This document shows positions 34,437-43,520 of a stretch of 64,000 nucleotides of DNA, piece by piece. Within the stretch, counting starts at the first letter, position 1. Each line of letters opens with the position of its first letter. The DNA is taken from contig CAMGRL010000006.1 in NCBI GenBank assembly GCA_946061515.1, forward strand, positions 1-64,000. The letters are read 5' to 3'. Below the pieces are notes generated by a model that ran no database searches, was not told the origin of the DNA, and saw only the letters and a program-made list of their open reading frames with translations. The stretch comes from an uncultured Clostridia bacterium. GTDB lineage: Bacteria; Bacillota; Clostridia; Oscillospirales; Oscillospiraceae. A program made the position numbers and the translations under genes.

Positions 34437-34835
34437 TTATTTCATCAGTTCGTCGGTCAGCCGGAGGATCTCCGGGGCCAGTTTTTCCCGGCGTTTTTTG
34501 GTGATGCGGTTAAAGACCGGGTAGGCCGAGGCCATGACCAGCATCCCCACAATGCCGACGAGTACGCCGGGGATAAACCAGCTGCCGCCCCAGACCATGG
34601 TGCAGCACATGCCCACGCCCAGCAGCAGCGCCCCAATCACGCCCAGGATGATGGACGCCATGGTGCCGGGCCTTACGGCGCTCTCATCCAGGCGGCGCAG
34701 CTGCTCCATCTTGTCCTCCTCCGCCGGCAGGGACTTTTCCCGGATCTTTTTTATCTCTTCCTGCTGCCTTGCGGAGTAGGTATAACTGATGAAAAATGTT
34801 TGTAAAAGATTAAATTGAATTTCTCCCCCTGCCAT
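34437..34835 (-). CDS. Small membrane protein of unknown function
   Basis: A 132-aa protein. A charged N-terminal region (SARQQEEIKKIREK) is followed by two hydrophobic segments, IILGVIGALLLGVGMCCTMVW (about 61-81) and FIPGVLVGIVGMLVMASAYPVF (about 87-108), and a basic C-terminal helix. The two transmembrane helices form a hairpin. The start is uncertain: the ATG at 34835 gives an odd MAGGEIQFN leader and overlaps the promoter of the divergent gene, so translation may begin further in, near SYTYSARQQ. No family name is recognised. Confidence 0.65.
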   Translation of the reverse strand: MAGGEIQFNLLQTFFISYTYSARQQEEIKKIREKSLPAEEDKMEQLRRLDESAVRPGTMASIILGVIGALLLGVGMCCTMVWGGSWFIPGVLVGIVGMLVMASAYPVFNRITKKRREKLAPEILRLTDELMK

Positions 34836-34843
34836 GGTATGCT
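34815..34843 (+). promoter_or_regulatory. Promoter of the flavin-binding-like gene
   Basis: TTGAAT and TATGCT are spaced 17 bp, 56 nt before the start codon. It overlaps the longest reading of the divergent gene. Confidence 0.55.
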
Positions 34844-34899
34844 GAGAACATAATCAACAAACGGCGTGATGCCGCTTTTGCGGCAGAAGGGAGAAAAGA

Positions 34900-35334
34900 A
34901 TGACCGATTTGGAAAAAGCACTGGCGATCATGGACGAGCGCTTCGGCCGGGACCGGATGATCTCCCTGGCCACCGCTGTGGATAACCTGCCCTCCGTCCG
35001 GGAGGTGAACGGCTATTACCGGGACGGCTCCTTTTACATCATCACCCACGCCCTGTCCGGGAAAATGCGGCAGATCGCCCAAAATCCCCGGGTGGCCATC
35101 AGCGGCGAGTGGTTCAGCGCCCACGGGGTGGCGGAAAATCTGGGCCATGTGCTGAAAGAGGAAAACCGGGAGCTGATTTTAACATTGCGGCAGGTCTTTT
35201 CCTCCTGGTATCATAACGGCCATGTGGACGAAACAGACCCCAACACCTGCCTTCTCCGTGTCCGGCTCACCGACGCCGTGCTTTTCAAGGACGGCACAAG
35301 GTATGCCATTGACTATGCCCAACTAAGTCCATAA
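34900..35334 (+). CDS. Pyridoxamine 5'-phosphate oxidase family protein
   Basis: A 144-aa protein of the split-barrel flavin-binding fold. ISLATAVDNLPSVREVNGYYRDGSFYIITHALSGKMRQIAQNPRVAI follows the usual strand order of the PNPOx-like family, including the SGKMRQI region that binds the flavin phosphate. Short single-domain members of this kind bind FMN or F420 and reduce diverse small substrates; true PdxH activity is not implied. RBS GGGAGA. It is monocistronic with its own promoter and terminator. Confidence 0.82.
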   Translation: MTDLEKALAIMDERFGRDRMISLATAVDNLPSVREVNGYYRDGSFYIITHALSGKMRQIAQNPRVAISGEWFSAHGVAENLGHVLKEENRELILTLRQVFSSWYHNGHVDETDPNTCLLRVRLTDAVLFKDGTRYAIDYAQLSP

Positions 35335-35339
35335 AAAAT

Positions 35340-35366
35340 CCGCCCTCTCGCTGAGGGCGGTTCTTC
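35340..35366. terminator. Terminator between convergent genes
   Basis: CCGCCCTC and GAGGGCGG across a 5-nt loop, followed by TTCTTCTT on the plus strand. Confidence 0.7.
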
Positions 35367-35375
35367 TTGTATTCT

Positions 35376-35900
35376 TTATTCGTTTTCCACCTGGATCTGG
35401 CACATCTTCATTGCGGCCAGAGCGGTTTTGTGGCTCTCCGGCGTGACGCCGGCGCAGCAGGCGGCGTCCACCCTTATGGGGACCTCGGGCAAAAAGGCCT
35501 TTGCCAAAAGGGCGTTGGAGATGACGCAGATGTCGGTGCAGAGGCCCACCAGGGTGATGCTCCCGATCTTCTCTTCCTGATCCAGCTGCAAAAGCAGCTC
35601 GCCCAGGGCCCGGGAACCGAAGGTGGGCTTGTCCACGGCAGGCTCGGTGCGGAGCTTTTCCAGCTCCTCCCGGATCTGCCAGCCCTGGCTGTCCCTGATA
35701 CAGTGGGGCACGGGCAGGTTTCCGCCCTCCTGGGTCTCCATATAGTTTTCCTCGTGGGTGTCCCGGGTGAAGAGGACCCGGCCGGGGAAGTTCTTTATCT
35801 TTTCCGCCACCTTGTCCACAATGGCCACGGCCTCAGGCGTGCCCAGCGCGCCGTCGATAAAATCGTTCTGCATGTCGATAACAAGTAATATATTCTGCAT
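35376..35900 (-). CDS. Isochorismatase-family cysteine hydrolase (nicotinamidase-like)
   Basis: A 174-aa hydrolase. LLVIDMQNDFIDGAL carries the catalytic aspartate, and the following FTRDTHEENY resembles the metal or substrate loop of nicotinamidases. DKPTFGSRAL has the catalytic lysine, and LVGLCTDICVISNALL holds the nucleophilic cysteine. It may convert nicotinamide to nicotinate in NAD salvage, or hydrolyse a related amide. It is shorter than PncA of E. coli but in the range of clostridial relatives. It has its own promoter. Confidence 0.88.
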   Translation of the reverse strand: MQNILLVIDMQNDFIDGALGTPEAVAIVDKVAEKIKNFPGRVLFTRDTHEENYMETQEGGNLPVPHCIRDSQGWQIREELEKLRTEPAVDKPTFGSRALGELLLQLDQEEKIGSITLVGLCTDICVISNALLAKAFLPEVPIRVDAACCAGVTPESHKTALAAMKMCQIQVENE

Positions 35901-35927
35901 TCAGAAGTCCTCCGTTTCTTTTTCCCC

Positions 35928-35956
35928 AGTGTACCACGGCTTGGAGGCAGCTTCAA
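35928..35956 (-). promoter_or_regulatory. Promoter of the cysteine hydrolase gene
   Basis: On the minus strand TTGAAG and TACACT are spaced 17 bp, 28 nt before the start codon. Confidence 0.6.
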
Positions 35957-35978
35957 GGGGCAATTTTTCATTGAGTTG

Positions 35979-36006
35979 TTGACAAAAGCCCGTAAGCAAA
36001 TATAAT
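35979..36006 (+). promoter_or_regulatory. Consensus promoter of the MATE transporter gene
   Basis: Perfect TTGACA and perfect TATAAT, 16 bp apart, 33 nt before the start codon. It is the closest match to the sigma-A consensus in the window. Confidence 0.85.
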
Positions 36007-36038
36007 GTCAATGATTTTTCATTAAAGAGGCATTTCCA

Positions 36039-37370
36039 ATGTTTACAAAGAAACAGGTTTGGGCGCTCATCATCCCGCTGATGATCGAGCAGGTTTTGAA
36101 TGCGCTGATGGGCGCGGCGGACACCATGATGGTCAGCAACGCCGGCTCCGCCGCCATCTCCGCAGTCTCCCTGGTGGATTCCATCAATATTCTGGTACTC
36201 TATGTTTTCACCGCCATGGCCACCGGCGGCACCATTGTCTGCTCCCAGTACATAGGCCACAGGGACGAGGAAATGGCCGGCCAGGCGGGAAAACAGCTGG
36301 TGCTGTCCGTTACGGCGCTTTCCGTGGTGGTCACGGTTCTCTGCCTTGTGCTGCGCCGGCCCCTGCTCTCCCTCATCTTCGGCACGGTGGAAGCGGAGGT
36401 TATGGCTAACTCCCTCACCTATTTTTTCATCACCGCCCTGTCCTATCCCTTCATCGCCCTGTATAACGCCGGGGCCGCCCTGTTTCGCACCTGCGGCAAC
36501 GCAAAGCTCCCTCTGGCCGTCTCCACCGTGGCCAACCTGATCAACGTCATCGGCAACGCTATCTTCATTTTCAGCTTCCATATGGGCGTGGCCGGCGCGG
36601 CTCTGGCAACGCTGATCTCCCGCGTCATCTGCGCCGCGGCGGTGATGATCTGTCTGCGCCGCCCCACCCAGACCATTATTATCCGGGATTACCTGTCTAT
36701 CCGCCCCAATATGCGTCTGATTCGGCGCATTATGTCCATAGGCATCCCCACCGGCATTGAAAACGGCATGTTTCAGTTCGGCAAGCTGGCCATCCAGTCC
36801 ACCGTCTCCACCCTGGCCACCTATGAGATTGCGGCCCAGGCCATGACCTCCACGCTGGAGATGATGACCAGCAACGCCTCCGTCGGCGTGGGTCTTGCCA
36901 TGGTGACCATTGTGGGCCAGTGCGTGGGTGCCTGGAAGCTGGACGAGGCCAAGACCTATATCAAGCGCCTGACCTGGTACGGGGAAGTTGGCATTATTGT
37001 CAGCTGCGCCATTATCGCGGCAGCGATCAAGCCCATCACCGTTCTGGGCGGCATGGAGCCTGCCGCGGCGGAGCTCTGCGTCAGGCTCACCTGGCTCATC
37101 TGCATTGTCAAGCCCCTCCTCTGGGCCTTCAGCTTCATGCCGCCCTACGGCCTGCGGGCTGCCGGGGACGTGAAGTTCACCATGCTCTTCTCCATCTGCT
37201 CCATGTGGCTCTGCCGGGTCATTCTGGCCATTGTCCTGGTCCGTGTGTTCCATATGGGCCCGCTGGCCGTCTGGATCGCCATGTTTATCGACTGGGCCCT
37301 GCGCGCCCTGGTCTACGCCGTCCGCCTCCGTGGAAAAAAGTGGATCCACAAGGCCGTCATTGCGGATTGA
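36039..37370 (+). CDS. MATE family efflux transporter
   Basis: A 443-aa membrane protein with 12 hydrophobic segments in two similar halves. The N-terminal LMIEQVLNALMGAADTMMVSNAGSAAISAVSLVDSI is typical of bacterial MATE proteins (DinF/NorM type), as is the repeat around GIPTGIENGMFQFGKLA. It should export drugs or cationic metabolites against sodium or protons. It is a single gene with a near-perfect promoter, suggesting constitutive expression. It is not a Wzx flippase by sequence, though it is in the same superfamily. Confidence 0.94.
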   Translation: MFTKKQVWALIIPLMIEQVLNALMGAADTMMVSNAGSAAISAVSLVDSINILVLYVFTAMATGGTIVCSQYIGHRDEEMAGQAGKQLVLSVTALSVVVTVLCLVLRRPLLSLIFGTVEAEVMANSLTYFFITALSYPFIALYNAGAALFRTCGNAKLPLAVSTVANLINVIGNAIFIFSFHMGVAGAALATLISRVICAAAVMICLRRPTQTIIIRDYLSIRPNMRLIRRIMSIGIPTGIENGMFQFGKLAIQSTVSTLATYEIAAQAMTSTLEMMTSNASVGVGLAMVTIVGQCVGAWKLDEAKTYIKRLTWYGEVGIIVSCAIIAAAIKPITVLGGMEPAAAELCVRLTWLICIVKPLLWAFSFMPPYGLRAAGDVKFTMLFSICSMWLCRVILAIVLVRVFHMGPLAVWIAMFIDWALRALVYAVRLRGKKWIHKAVIAD

Positions 37371-37390
37371 CTTGATATCGTTTATTCGGC

Positions 37391-37427
37391 AAAAACCCGC
37401 GCTTACAAACGTAAGCGCGGGTTTTTT
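37391..37427. terminator. Bidirectional terminator
   Basis: A 16-bp stem, arm AAAAACCCGCGCTTAC, loop AAAC, T6. It ends the MATE gene and the converging glycogen operon. Confidence 0.92.
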
Positions 37428-37434
37428 GTGATAC

Positions 37435-39867
37435 TCAGAGCTTGATCAATTTGGCGCTGAGGGGCGGGACAGTGAGCTTCACCAGCCCCTTGCCGGCGGC
37501 GCTGCAGTCGGCTGTAAACTGCGTTTCTTCCTCTCCCCTGTTCACCGCGAGAAGGTATGCCCCGTTTTCGCAGGGCAGGCCGAACGCGTCCTCTCCGTGG
37601 TTTACATAACGTAAAACCGTCAGCACATCCTGGGACACAGCGGCAAACTCCGCCTCACCTGTGGACAGGATGGGGCTGGCGTTGCGCTGGGCGGCGAGGT
37701 TTACATAATAATCATGCAGCTCTCTGTCTCCCTCTTTGAAAGGCATGCGGTTGAAGGGGTCGTTCACGCCGCACATGCCCTGCTCGTCCCCGTAATACAC
37801 GCTGGGCACGCCGGGGATGGCAAACTGGATGGCGGCGCAGAGCTTTTCCAGCGTCACCGCTCTCTCCAGAGATTCAGCGCTGAACTTCATCGCCACCTGG
37901 TCTTCCCGGGAATAATTCTTGATGGTGATGTCGGTGGCCAGTGCGTTGCGGACACGCTCCATGTCGTGAGAGCCGATCAGGTTCATCAAAGCGTAATACA
38001 TGGGCTTGGGATAGTTCATCTGCTGGCCCACAAGGAAATCCCGCAGGCCGTAGGCGCTGATGCGCCTGTGGCAGAAGTCCAGAACGGCGGTTCGGAAGGG
38101 GTAGTTCATCACGCTGTCCAGGGAGTAGCCCAGGGCGTAATTTCTCCGCCCGCCGAAGCCCTCCTTCAGCACCGGGTCCTCCCAGACCTCGCCCAGAATG
38201 GGGGCGTCGGGCTTTTCCTCCTTGGCGGCCTTGCGGATCAGGCTCAGTGCCTCGTCCGGAAGCTCGTCCGCCACGTCCAGCCGCCAGCCGGCGGCGCCCC
38301 GGCGAAGCCAGGTCTTGACTACGCTGTCCCGCCCTGTGACCACAAAATCCTGCCAGCGGGGGTTTAATTCGTCCACCTCGGGCAGATCCTCAAAGCCCCA
38401 CCAGCAGCGGTACTTTTTGGGGAAGCTCTTGAACTCATACCAGTCGAAATATTGGGAAGTTTTGCTCTGGCAGGCGCCCTGGCCGGGGTAGTTGCCGTAG
38501 CGGTTGAAGTATACGCTGTCGGCGCCGGTGTGGGAAAATACCCCGTCCAGCATGATGCGGATGCCCAGCGCCTCCGCCTTGTTGCACAGGCGGACAAAGT
38601 CGCCGTTGGTGCCCAATATGGGGTCGGCGTTCAGATAGTTGGCGGTGTCGTAGCGGTGGTTGGAGCGGGCCTCCACGATGGGGTTGAGGTAAATGCAGCT
38701 GATCCCCAGCTCTTTCAGATAAGGCAGCTTTTCCTCAATGCCCTTGAAGGTGCCGCCGTAAAAATCATCGGGGCTGTAGCTTTTTTCAAAGGATCTGGGC
38801 TGCCAGCGCACCGGCTCGTCCAGACTCTTGTGCAGCTCCGGGGTCTGGCCCAGAGCCTTGTGGTAGGCAATGCCCTTTTCCGCCGTGCCGTCCTGAGAAA
38901 AGGCAAAGCGGTCGGGGAAGATCTGATACATCACGCTGCGGCGAAACCAGGCGGGGGTCTCAAAGTCCCGGAGATATACCGTCAGCCGGAAGCCTGTCCA
39001 CTCTCTGGGGCGCACGGTGCAGGAAAAGCCGCTGCTGTCCGGCCCGGCGTAGTAATCGCCGCTGGGGGTGTCCAGCCGGAAGATATACCACAGGGGGGCG
39101 GGCTTTTCCGGCGCGGTCAGCTTTACGGAAAAAACATCTCCGTCCTGCTCCATGGGGTATTCCCTGCGGCTGCCGTCGCCGGTGAGGATCAGCTCCGCCT
39201 TGCGAACACTGCCGCGGATCAGTCGGAAGGCAAAGCGCAGCTCATCGGCGCAGCGGGCCGCCCGGGGCGGGTTCCGATACTCTTCCCGGCGTCCGTCGTG
39301 CTCAATGAGGGGGATGCGTCTGGCCGCGTCGTTGAATACGGGGATCAGGCTGGCGGTTCTGGGCTGCAGGGGGCGCAGCAGGGCCGCGTCCTCGTCCGTC
39401 AGCGTGCAGCTGCCGCAGCAGCGGGCGGTGACGGTATAGGCGTCCTCCAGCTTGAAGCCGCAGTCGTCCATCAAAAGGCGCAGAAGCTCCGGCGCCACAA
39501 AGCGTTCGCCCTGGGCGCTGAAGCACTCATATAAGCGGTCCAGCCCCAGATTGCCCCCAAGGCAGTCCTGGGCGGCGGAATAGGCCCCGGCGGCGGCGTT
39601 AAAGTAGCGCCGGGTGGCCTCCGGGCAGTCGGCGGAAGAGAGCAGGGCGCACAGCGCCTCGTCTCCGCCCACGGCCTCCCAGCGGCCGTCGATCAGGCAG
39701 GCTTCCACAAAGCGCCGGTCTTTGTAGCTGACAAAGAGGGTGTAGTCCTCAGACCAGTGCTCCTCATAGCTGCCGCCGAAATAAATTTTGTATTTTCTTT
39801 TTCCGGCGCCCCGGTCAGGGGCGCCGTCCGTTATCGTTGTCTGGTTTCCTCTGTTTACAGCATCCAT
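37435..39867 (-). CDS. GH13 alpha-amylase family enzyme with N-terminal extension
   Basis: An 810-aa glycoside hydrolase. Residues ~25-165 match nothing I recognise. About 170-295 looks like the N-domain of neopullulanase/cyclomaltodextrinase. The barrel (about 305-700) holds GWRLDVADE with the nucleophile Asp, ILGEVWED with the acid/base Glu, and LIGSHDMERVR with the third Asp. The C-terminal ~80 residues form a beta-domain. No signal peptide is present, so it acts inside the cell, most likely trimming or debranching stored alpha-glucan. It overlaps glgA by 13 nt and is the last gene of the glg operon. The exact bond specificity is unknown. Confidence 0.9.
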   Translation of the reverse strand: MDAVNRGNQTTITDGAPDRGAGKRKYKIYFGGSYEEHWSEDYTLFVSYKDRRFVEACLIDGRWEAVGGDEALCALLSSADCPEATRRYFNAAAGAYSAAQDCLGGNLGLDRLYECFSAQGERFVAPELLRLLMDDCGFKLEDAYTVTARCCGSCTLTDEDAALLRPLQPRTASLIPVFNDAARRIPLIEHDGRREEYRNPPRAARCADELRFAFRLIRGSVRKAELILTGDGSRREYPMEQDGDVFSVKLTAPEKPAPLWYIFRLDTPSGDYYAGPDSSGFSCTVRPREWTGFRLTVYLRDFETPAWFRRSVMYQIFPDRFAFSQDGTAEKGIAYHKALGQTPELHKSLDEPVRWQPRSFEKSYSPDDFYGGTFKGIEEKLPYLKELGISCIYLNPIVEARSNHRYDTANYLNADPILGTNGDFVRLCNKAEALGIRIMLDGVFSHTGADSVYFNRYGNYPGQGACQSKTSQYFDWYEFKSFPKKYRCWWGFEDLPEVDELNPRWQDFVVTGRDSVVKTWLRRGAAGWRLDVADELPDEALSLIRKAAKEEKPDAPILGEVWEDPVLKEGFGGRRNYALGYSLDSVMNYPFRTAVLDFCHRRISAYGLRDFLVGQQMNYPKPMYYALMNLIGSHDMERVRNALATDITIKNYSREDQVAMKFSAESLERAVTLEKLCAAIQFAIPGVPSVYYGDEQGMCGVNDPFNRMPFKEGDRELHDYYVNLAAQRNASPILSTGEAEFAAVSQDVLTVLRYVNHGEDAFGLPCENGAYLLAVNRGEEETQFTADCSAAGKGLVKLTVPPLSAKLIKL

Positions 39868-41333
39868 ATATATAGCCTTGCATACTCCTGCGCGGAAAGT
39901 TCAAAGCCGAAGTCGGCCTGCATGGCGCGGCTGATCAGACCATGCATCACTTCTTTGTTGTTCCAGAAGCTCAGCGCGTACAGCACGGTATTTCTCATTT
40001 CCCAGGCGTCGTAATTGGCAAAGGAGAAGCCCACGCCCTCGTCGGTATACTCGTTATAGGGGGCCACGGTGTCCCGCAGGCCGCCGGTCTCCCGGACGAT
40101 GGGGATGCTGCCGTAGCGCATGGCGATCATCTGGCTCAGGCCGCAGGGCTCAAAGCGGGAGGGCATGAGGTAGAAGTCGCTGCCGGCGTAAACCAGGTGG
40201 GACAGCTCCTCATTGTAGCCGATATAGGCGCAGAGGCGGCCCTTATAGCGGCTCTCCGCGCCGCGCATGAAGTTTTCAAAGCGCTCGTCGCCAGTGCCCA
40301 GGAGCATGAACTGCATGTCGTTGTTGGTCATCAGATCGTCGATCACATGGGCCACCAGGTCAAAGCCCTTCTGCTCGGTCATGCGGGTGACCATGGCGAA
40401 AAGGGGCACGTCGGGCCGGACCTCCAGGCCCATGCGCTGCTGCAGCTCGGCCTTGCAGGCGGCCTTGCCGTTCAGGTGTCCCCTGTCATATCTGGCAGGG
40501 AGCAGCCCATCGGTGCGGGGATTGAATACATCCTTGTCGATGCCGTTGATGATGCCGGAGAGCTGTTCGCTGCGGGCGTTGAGGATGCCCTCCAGCCCCT
40601 CGGCGTAATAGGGGGTCTTGATCTCGTTGGCGTAGCTGGGGCTGACGGTATTGATCCTGTCGGAAAACACGCAGCCGGCCTTCAAAAAGTCCGCGCAGCC
40701 GTTGAGCTCCATGAACTCCCAGGTGTAATATTTGGAATCCACACCCAGTAGGTCCTGCACATAGTCAAAGCCGAACTTTCCCTGGAAGGCGATGTTGTGG
40801 ATGGTCAGCAGGAAACGGAGATTTTCCTGCATACCGCCCTGATACTGGGTCTTGGCCAGCATGGGGATCATGGCGGTGTGCCAGTCGTTGCAGTGCACCA
40901 CCTCGGGCCGGAAGTCCAGCAGAGGCAGGGTGTCCAGCACGGCGCGGCAGAAGTAGGCGTACTGCTCCCCTTCGGGATAGCCGCCGCGATAGATCTTGTC
41001 GCCGAAGTACTGCTCGTTGTCCACCAGGTAGATCACAACGCCGTCCAGCACCAGCTTTTCAATGCCCACATAGGCCTTGCGCCAGCCCAGATTGCTGTAA
41101 AAATGGAACATATGCTCAGTCTGCCCGGCATATTTGTTTTTGATGACCCGGTGATAAGGGATAATGACTCTGGCGTCAATGCCCAGTCTGGCCAGAGACT
41201 TGGGGAGAGTCCCCACCACATCGGCCAGACCGCCGGTCTTGGCCAGAGGGGCGCACTCCGCCGCACACAGCAGCACTGCGGGCAGCTCACTGCGGCCCTT
41301 TTCCTTCAGCATTTCACGAAATTCCTTTTTCAT
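39855..41333 (-). CDS. glgA: Glycogen synthase
   Basis: A 492-aa GT5 enzyme that extends alpha-1,4-glucan from ADP-glucose. The N-terminal KTGGLADVVGTLPKSL binds ADP-glucose. SRFEPCGLSQMIAMRYG and VRETGGLRDTV are the C-terminal GT-B motifs. The start at 41333 is set by GGAGG 9 nt upstream and by family alignment; the track start at 41441 adds a basic extension read from glgB. It overlaps glgB by 20 nt and the GH13 gene by 13 nt, so all three are translationally coupled. Confidence 0.95.
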   Translation of the reverse strand: MKKEFREMLKEKGRSELPAVLLCAAECAPLAKTGGLADVVGTLPKSLARLGIDARVIIPYHRVIKNKYAGQTEHMFHFYSNLGWRKAYVGIEKLVLDGVVIYLVDNEQYFGDKIYRGGYPEGEQYAYFCRAVLDTLPLLDFRPEVVHCNDWHTAMIPMLAKTQYQGGMQENLRFLLTIHNIAFQGKFGFDYVQDLLGVDSKYYTWEFMELNGCADFLKAGCVFSDRINTVSPSYANEIKTPYYAEGLEGILNARSEQLSGIINGIDKDVFNPRTDGLLPARYDRGHLNGKAACKAELQQRMGLEVRPDVPLFAMVTRMTEQKGFDLVAHVIDDLMTNNDMQFMLLGTGDERFENFMRGAESRYKGRLCAYIGYNEELSHLVYAGSDFYLMPSRFEPCGLSQMIAMRYGSIPIVRETGGLRDTVAPYNEYTDEGVGFSFANYDAWEMRNTVLYALSFWNNKEVMHGLISRAMQADFGFELSAQEYARLYIWML

Positions 41334-43260
41334 CTTTCTCTGCCTCCGTTTTCTTTTTCTCCGTCTCTTTGTCCTTTTTATATTCAAAGTACACTGTAGA
41401 CATGGGGGGTAGGGTGATCTTTGCGGAATACTGCATTTCAAAGAAGGGCTCGTCTATACTCTTGATGACCCCCTCGTTTTTGATGCCGTGGCCGCCGAAG
41501 CGCTCCTCATCGCTGCTGAGGATCTCTTTCAGGGTGCCGGGGGCGGGCAGGGCGATGACGAAATCGTCATAGCGCACGGGGGTGAAGTTGCAGGCGCAGA
41601 CCAGATAGCTGTCCTGCTCGGGAGCCAGGCGGATAAAGGCCACGGAGCTGCGCTGGTTGTCGTTCACGTTCAGCCACTTGAAGCCGTCCCAGGAGCGGTC
41701 GATCATGTACATGGCAGGCGTTTTCACATAGAGCTTGTTCAGCTCACGGCAGTAGTCCTGCATGGCCTTGTGCTTGGGGTAGTCCAGAAGCAGCCAGTCC
41801 AGCTGCTGCTTGAAGTTCCACTCGATAAACTGGCCGAACTCGCTGCCCATAAAGGTCAGCTTCTTGCCCGGGTGGGCAAACTGGTAGCCGTAGAGGGTGC
41901 GCAGGGAGTCGAATTTCAGGTCGTAGTCGCCGCTCATCTTGTTGAGCATGGATTTCTTGCCGTGGACCACCTCGTCGTGGGAGTAGGCCAGAACGTAGTT
42001 CTCGGAGAAGGCGTACATCATGGAGAAGGTCAGCTTGTTGTGGTTATAGCTGCGGTAGATGGGGTCCAGAGCCATGTAGTCCAGGGTGTCGTGCATGAAG
42101 CCCATATCCCACTTGAAGCAGAAGCCCAGGCCGCCCACCTCGGGGGGAGCGGTGATCAGGGGGAAGGCGGAGGATTCCTCGGCGATGGTGATGGCGCCGG
42201 GGTAATTGACCAGAACTGTGGAATTCAGCTTCCGCAGAAAGTCCACCGCGTCCAGGTTGGTGCTGCCGCCCTCGCGGTTGGGGGTGTACTCCCCGTCCTT
42301 ACGGCAGTAGTTCAGGTAGAGCATGGAGCTGACCGCGTCTACCCGGATGCCGTCGATGTGGTAGTCCTCAAAGAATTTGCAGGCGGAGGAGACAAGGAAG
42401 CTCTTCACCTGGTTGGAGGCGTAGTCAAAAATCAGGGTGCCCCACTCGGGATGCTCCGCCATGCGGCGCTCCTTGCACTCAAACTGAGGGGTGCCGTCGA
42501 ACATGGCCAGGCCGTGCTCGTCCTTGGGGAAGTGGGCCGGGACCCAGTCCATGATCACGCCGATGCCCGCTCTGTGCAGGCGGTTGATCATGTACTTGAA
42601 GTCGTCCGGGTCGCCGTAGCGGGAGGTGGGGGCGTAATAGCCGGTGACCTGATAGCCCCAGGAGGGGGGATAGGGGTACTCGGTCAGAGGCATGAACTCC
42701 ACATGGGTGTAGCCCATGTCCTTGCAGTACTTGACCAGCTCCTCAGCGATCTCCCGGTAGACCGGCTTCTCGCCGGGCAGGTCCTTCCAGGAACCGATGT
42801 GTACTTCATACACACTCATGGGCTCCTGCATGAACTTGCGCTCCGCGCGCTTTTCCATGTAGTCCTTGTCGGTCCAGCGGGTACGGCTGCGGGCAAAGAC
42901 CTTGGAGGCTGTCTCCTTATCGGACTGGCTCCAGGCGGCAAAGGGGTCGGCCTTCAGCACCTGGCGGCCGTCGGCCCCGTCGATGCAGTATTTATACAGT
43001 GCGCCGTGCTCCAGGCCCTCCACAAAGCAGACCCACACGCCGCCTTCCACAGGCTCCATGGGGGTGGCGTTCCGGTCCCAGTTGTTGAAGTCGCCAACCA
43101 GGGTGACCCGGCGGGCATTGGGGGCCCAGACCATAAAGCGGTACATTTTGATGCGTGCGATATAGTGGCAGCCAAAGGCAAGCCATGCCTTCTGTGCGGC
43201 GCCGGTATTAAAAAGATAGATATCGTCCCGCGGGATATACTTCTGCAATTTCTCGTTCAT
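41314..43260 (-). CDS. glgB: 1,4-alpha-glucan branching enzyme
   Basis: A 648-aa enzyme that makes alpha-1,6 branches in glycogen. An N-terminal CBM48-type domain contains RFMVWAPNARRVTLVGDFNNWD. The GH13 barrel has DGIRVDAVSSMLY (nucleophile), TIAEESSAFP (acid/base) and AYSHDEVVHGK (third acid). The C-terminal beta domain includes VCACNFTPVRYDDF. The ATG at 43260 follows AAAGGAG; the ATG at 43281 is also in frame but has a poorer site. It is first in the glgB-glgA-GH13 operon. A lysine-rich tail of about 30 residues comes from the overlap with glgA. Confidence 0.95.
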   Translation of the reverse strand: MNEKLQKYIPRDDIYLFNTGAAQKAWLAFGCHYIARIKMYRFMVWAPNARRVTLVGDFNNWDRNATPMEPVEGGVWVCFVEGLEHGALYKYCIDGADGRQVLKADPFAAWSQSDKETASKVFARSRTRWTDKDYMEKRAERKFMQEPMSVYEVHIGSWKDLPGEKPVYREIAEELVKYCKDMGYTHVEFMPLTEYPYPPSWGYQVTGYYAPTSRYGDPDDFKYMINRLHRAGIGVIMDWVPAHFPKDEHGLAMFDGTPQFECKERRMAEHPEWGTLIFDYASNQVKSFLVSSACKFFEDYHIDGIRVDAVSSMLYLNYCRKDGEYTPNREGGSTNLDAVDFLRKLNSTVLVNYPGAITIAEESSAFPLITAPPEVGGLGFCFKWDMGFMHDTLDYMALDPIYRSYNHNKLTFSMMYAFSENYVLAYSHDEVVHGKKSMLNKMSGDYDLKFDSLRTLYGYQFAHPGKKLTFMGSEFGQFIEWNFKQQLDWLLLDYPKHKAMQDYCRELNKLYVKTPAMYMIDRSWDGFKWLNVNDNQRSSVAFIRLAPEQDSYLVCACNFTPVRYDDFVIALPAPGTLKEILSSDEERFGGHGIKNEGVIKSIDEPFFEMQYSAKITLPPMSTVYFEYKKDKETEKKKTEAEKDEKGIS

Positions 43261-43307
43261 GGGGTGAATTCTCCTTTTCATTCCAGTCGTAAGCTCTGTT
43301 GTAAGCT

Positions 43308-43338
43308 ATGGGATATCCGCACAACATGATGGGATATC
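43308..43338 (-). promoter_or_regulatory. Direct repeat in the glg operon leader
   Basis: GATATCCCAT (minus strand) occurs twice, at 43338-43329 and 43317-43308, exactly 21 bp apart (two helical turns), right after the -10 box. Probably a regulator-binding site near the transcription start. Confidence 0.45.
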
Positions 43339-43344
43339 TAAGTT

Positions 43345-43373
43345 ATTATACAGCCAATCGCTGTCAATTCCAA
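43345..43373 (-). promoter_or_regulatory. Promoter of the glg operon
   Basis: On the minus strand TTGGAA and a perfect TATAAT are spaced 17 bp. The leader is about 80 nt. A nearer TTGACA is only 11 bp from the -10 and so is unlikely to be the -35. Confidence 0.7.
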
Positions 43374-43484
43374 GAGAAAAATCTTCGAAAGTCCGTCCTA
43401 TGTTATCTTTTTTGCAATTTTTCTCCCTTTTTAATACGTTATGTAAACCGGATTGACTGAAAGCACCTCGCTGTACCATAGGAA

Positions 43485-43514
43485 AAGCGCCTCCTTGTAC
43501 GCAAAGAGGCGCTT
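43485..43514 (-). terminator. Terminator of the surface-polymer operon
   Basis: AAGCGCCTC and GAGGCGCTT with a 12-nt loop lie just after the ugd stop, ending GCGCTTTTCC on the minus strand. 43374-43484 shows nothing else recognisable. Confidence 0.65.
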
Positions 43515-43520
43515 AATCGG

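Noticed and set aside
36039-37370. MATE transporter as the Wzx flippase of the polymer operon
   Set aside because: It lies 7 kb away, on the other strand, with its own promoter and a normal drug-efflux MATE sequence.
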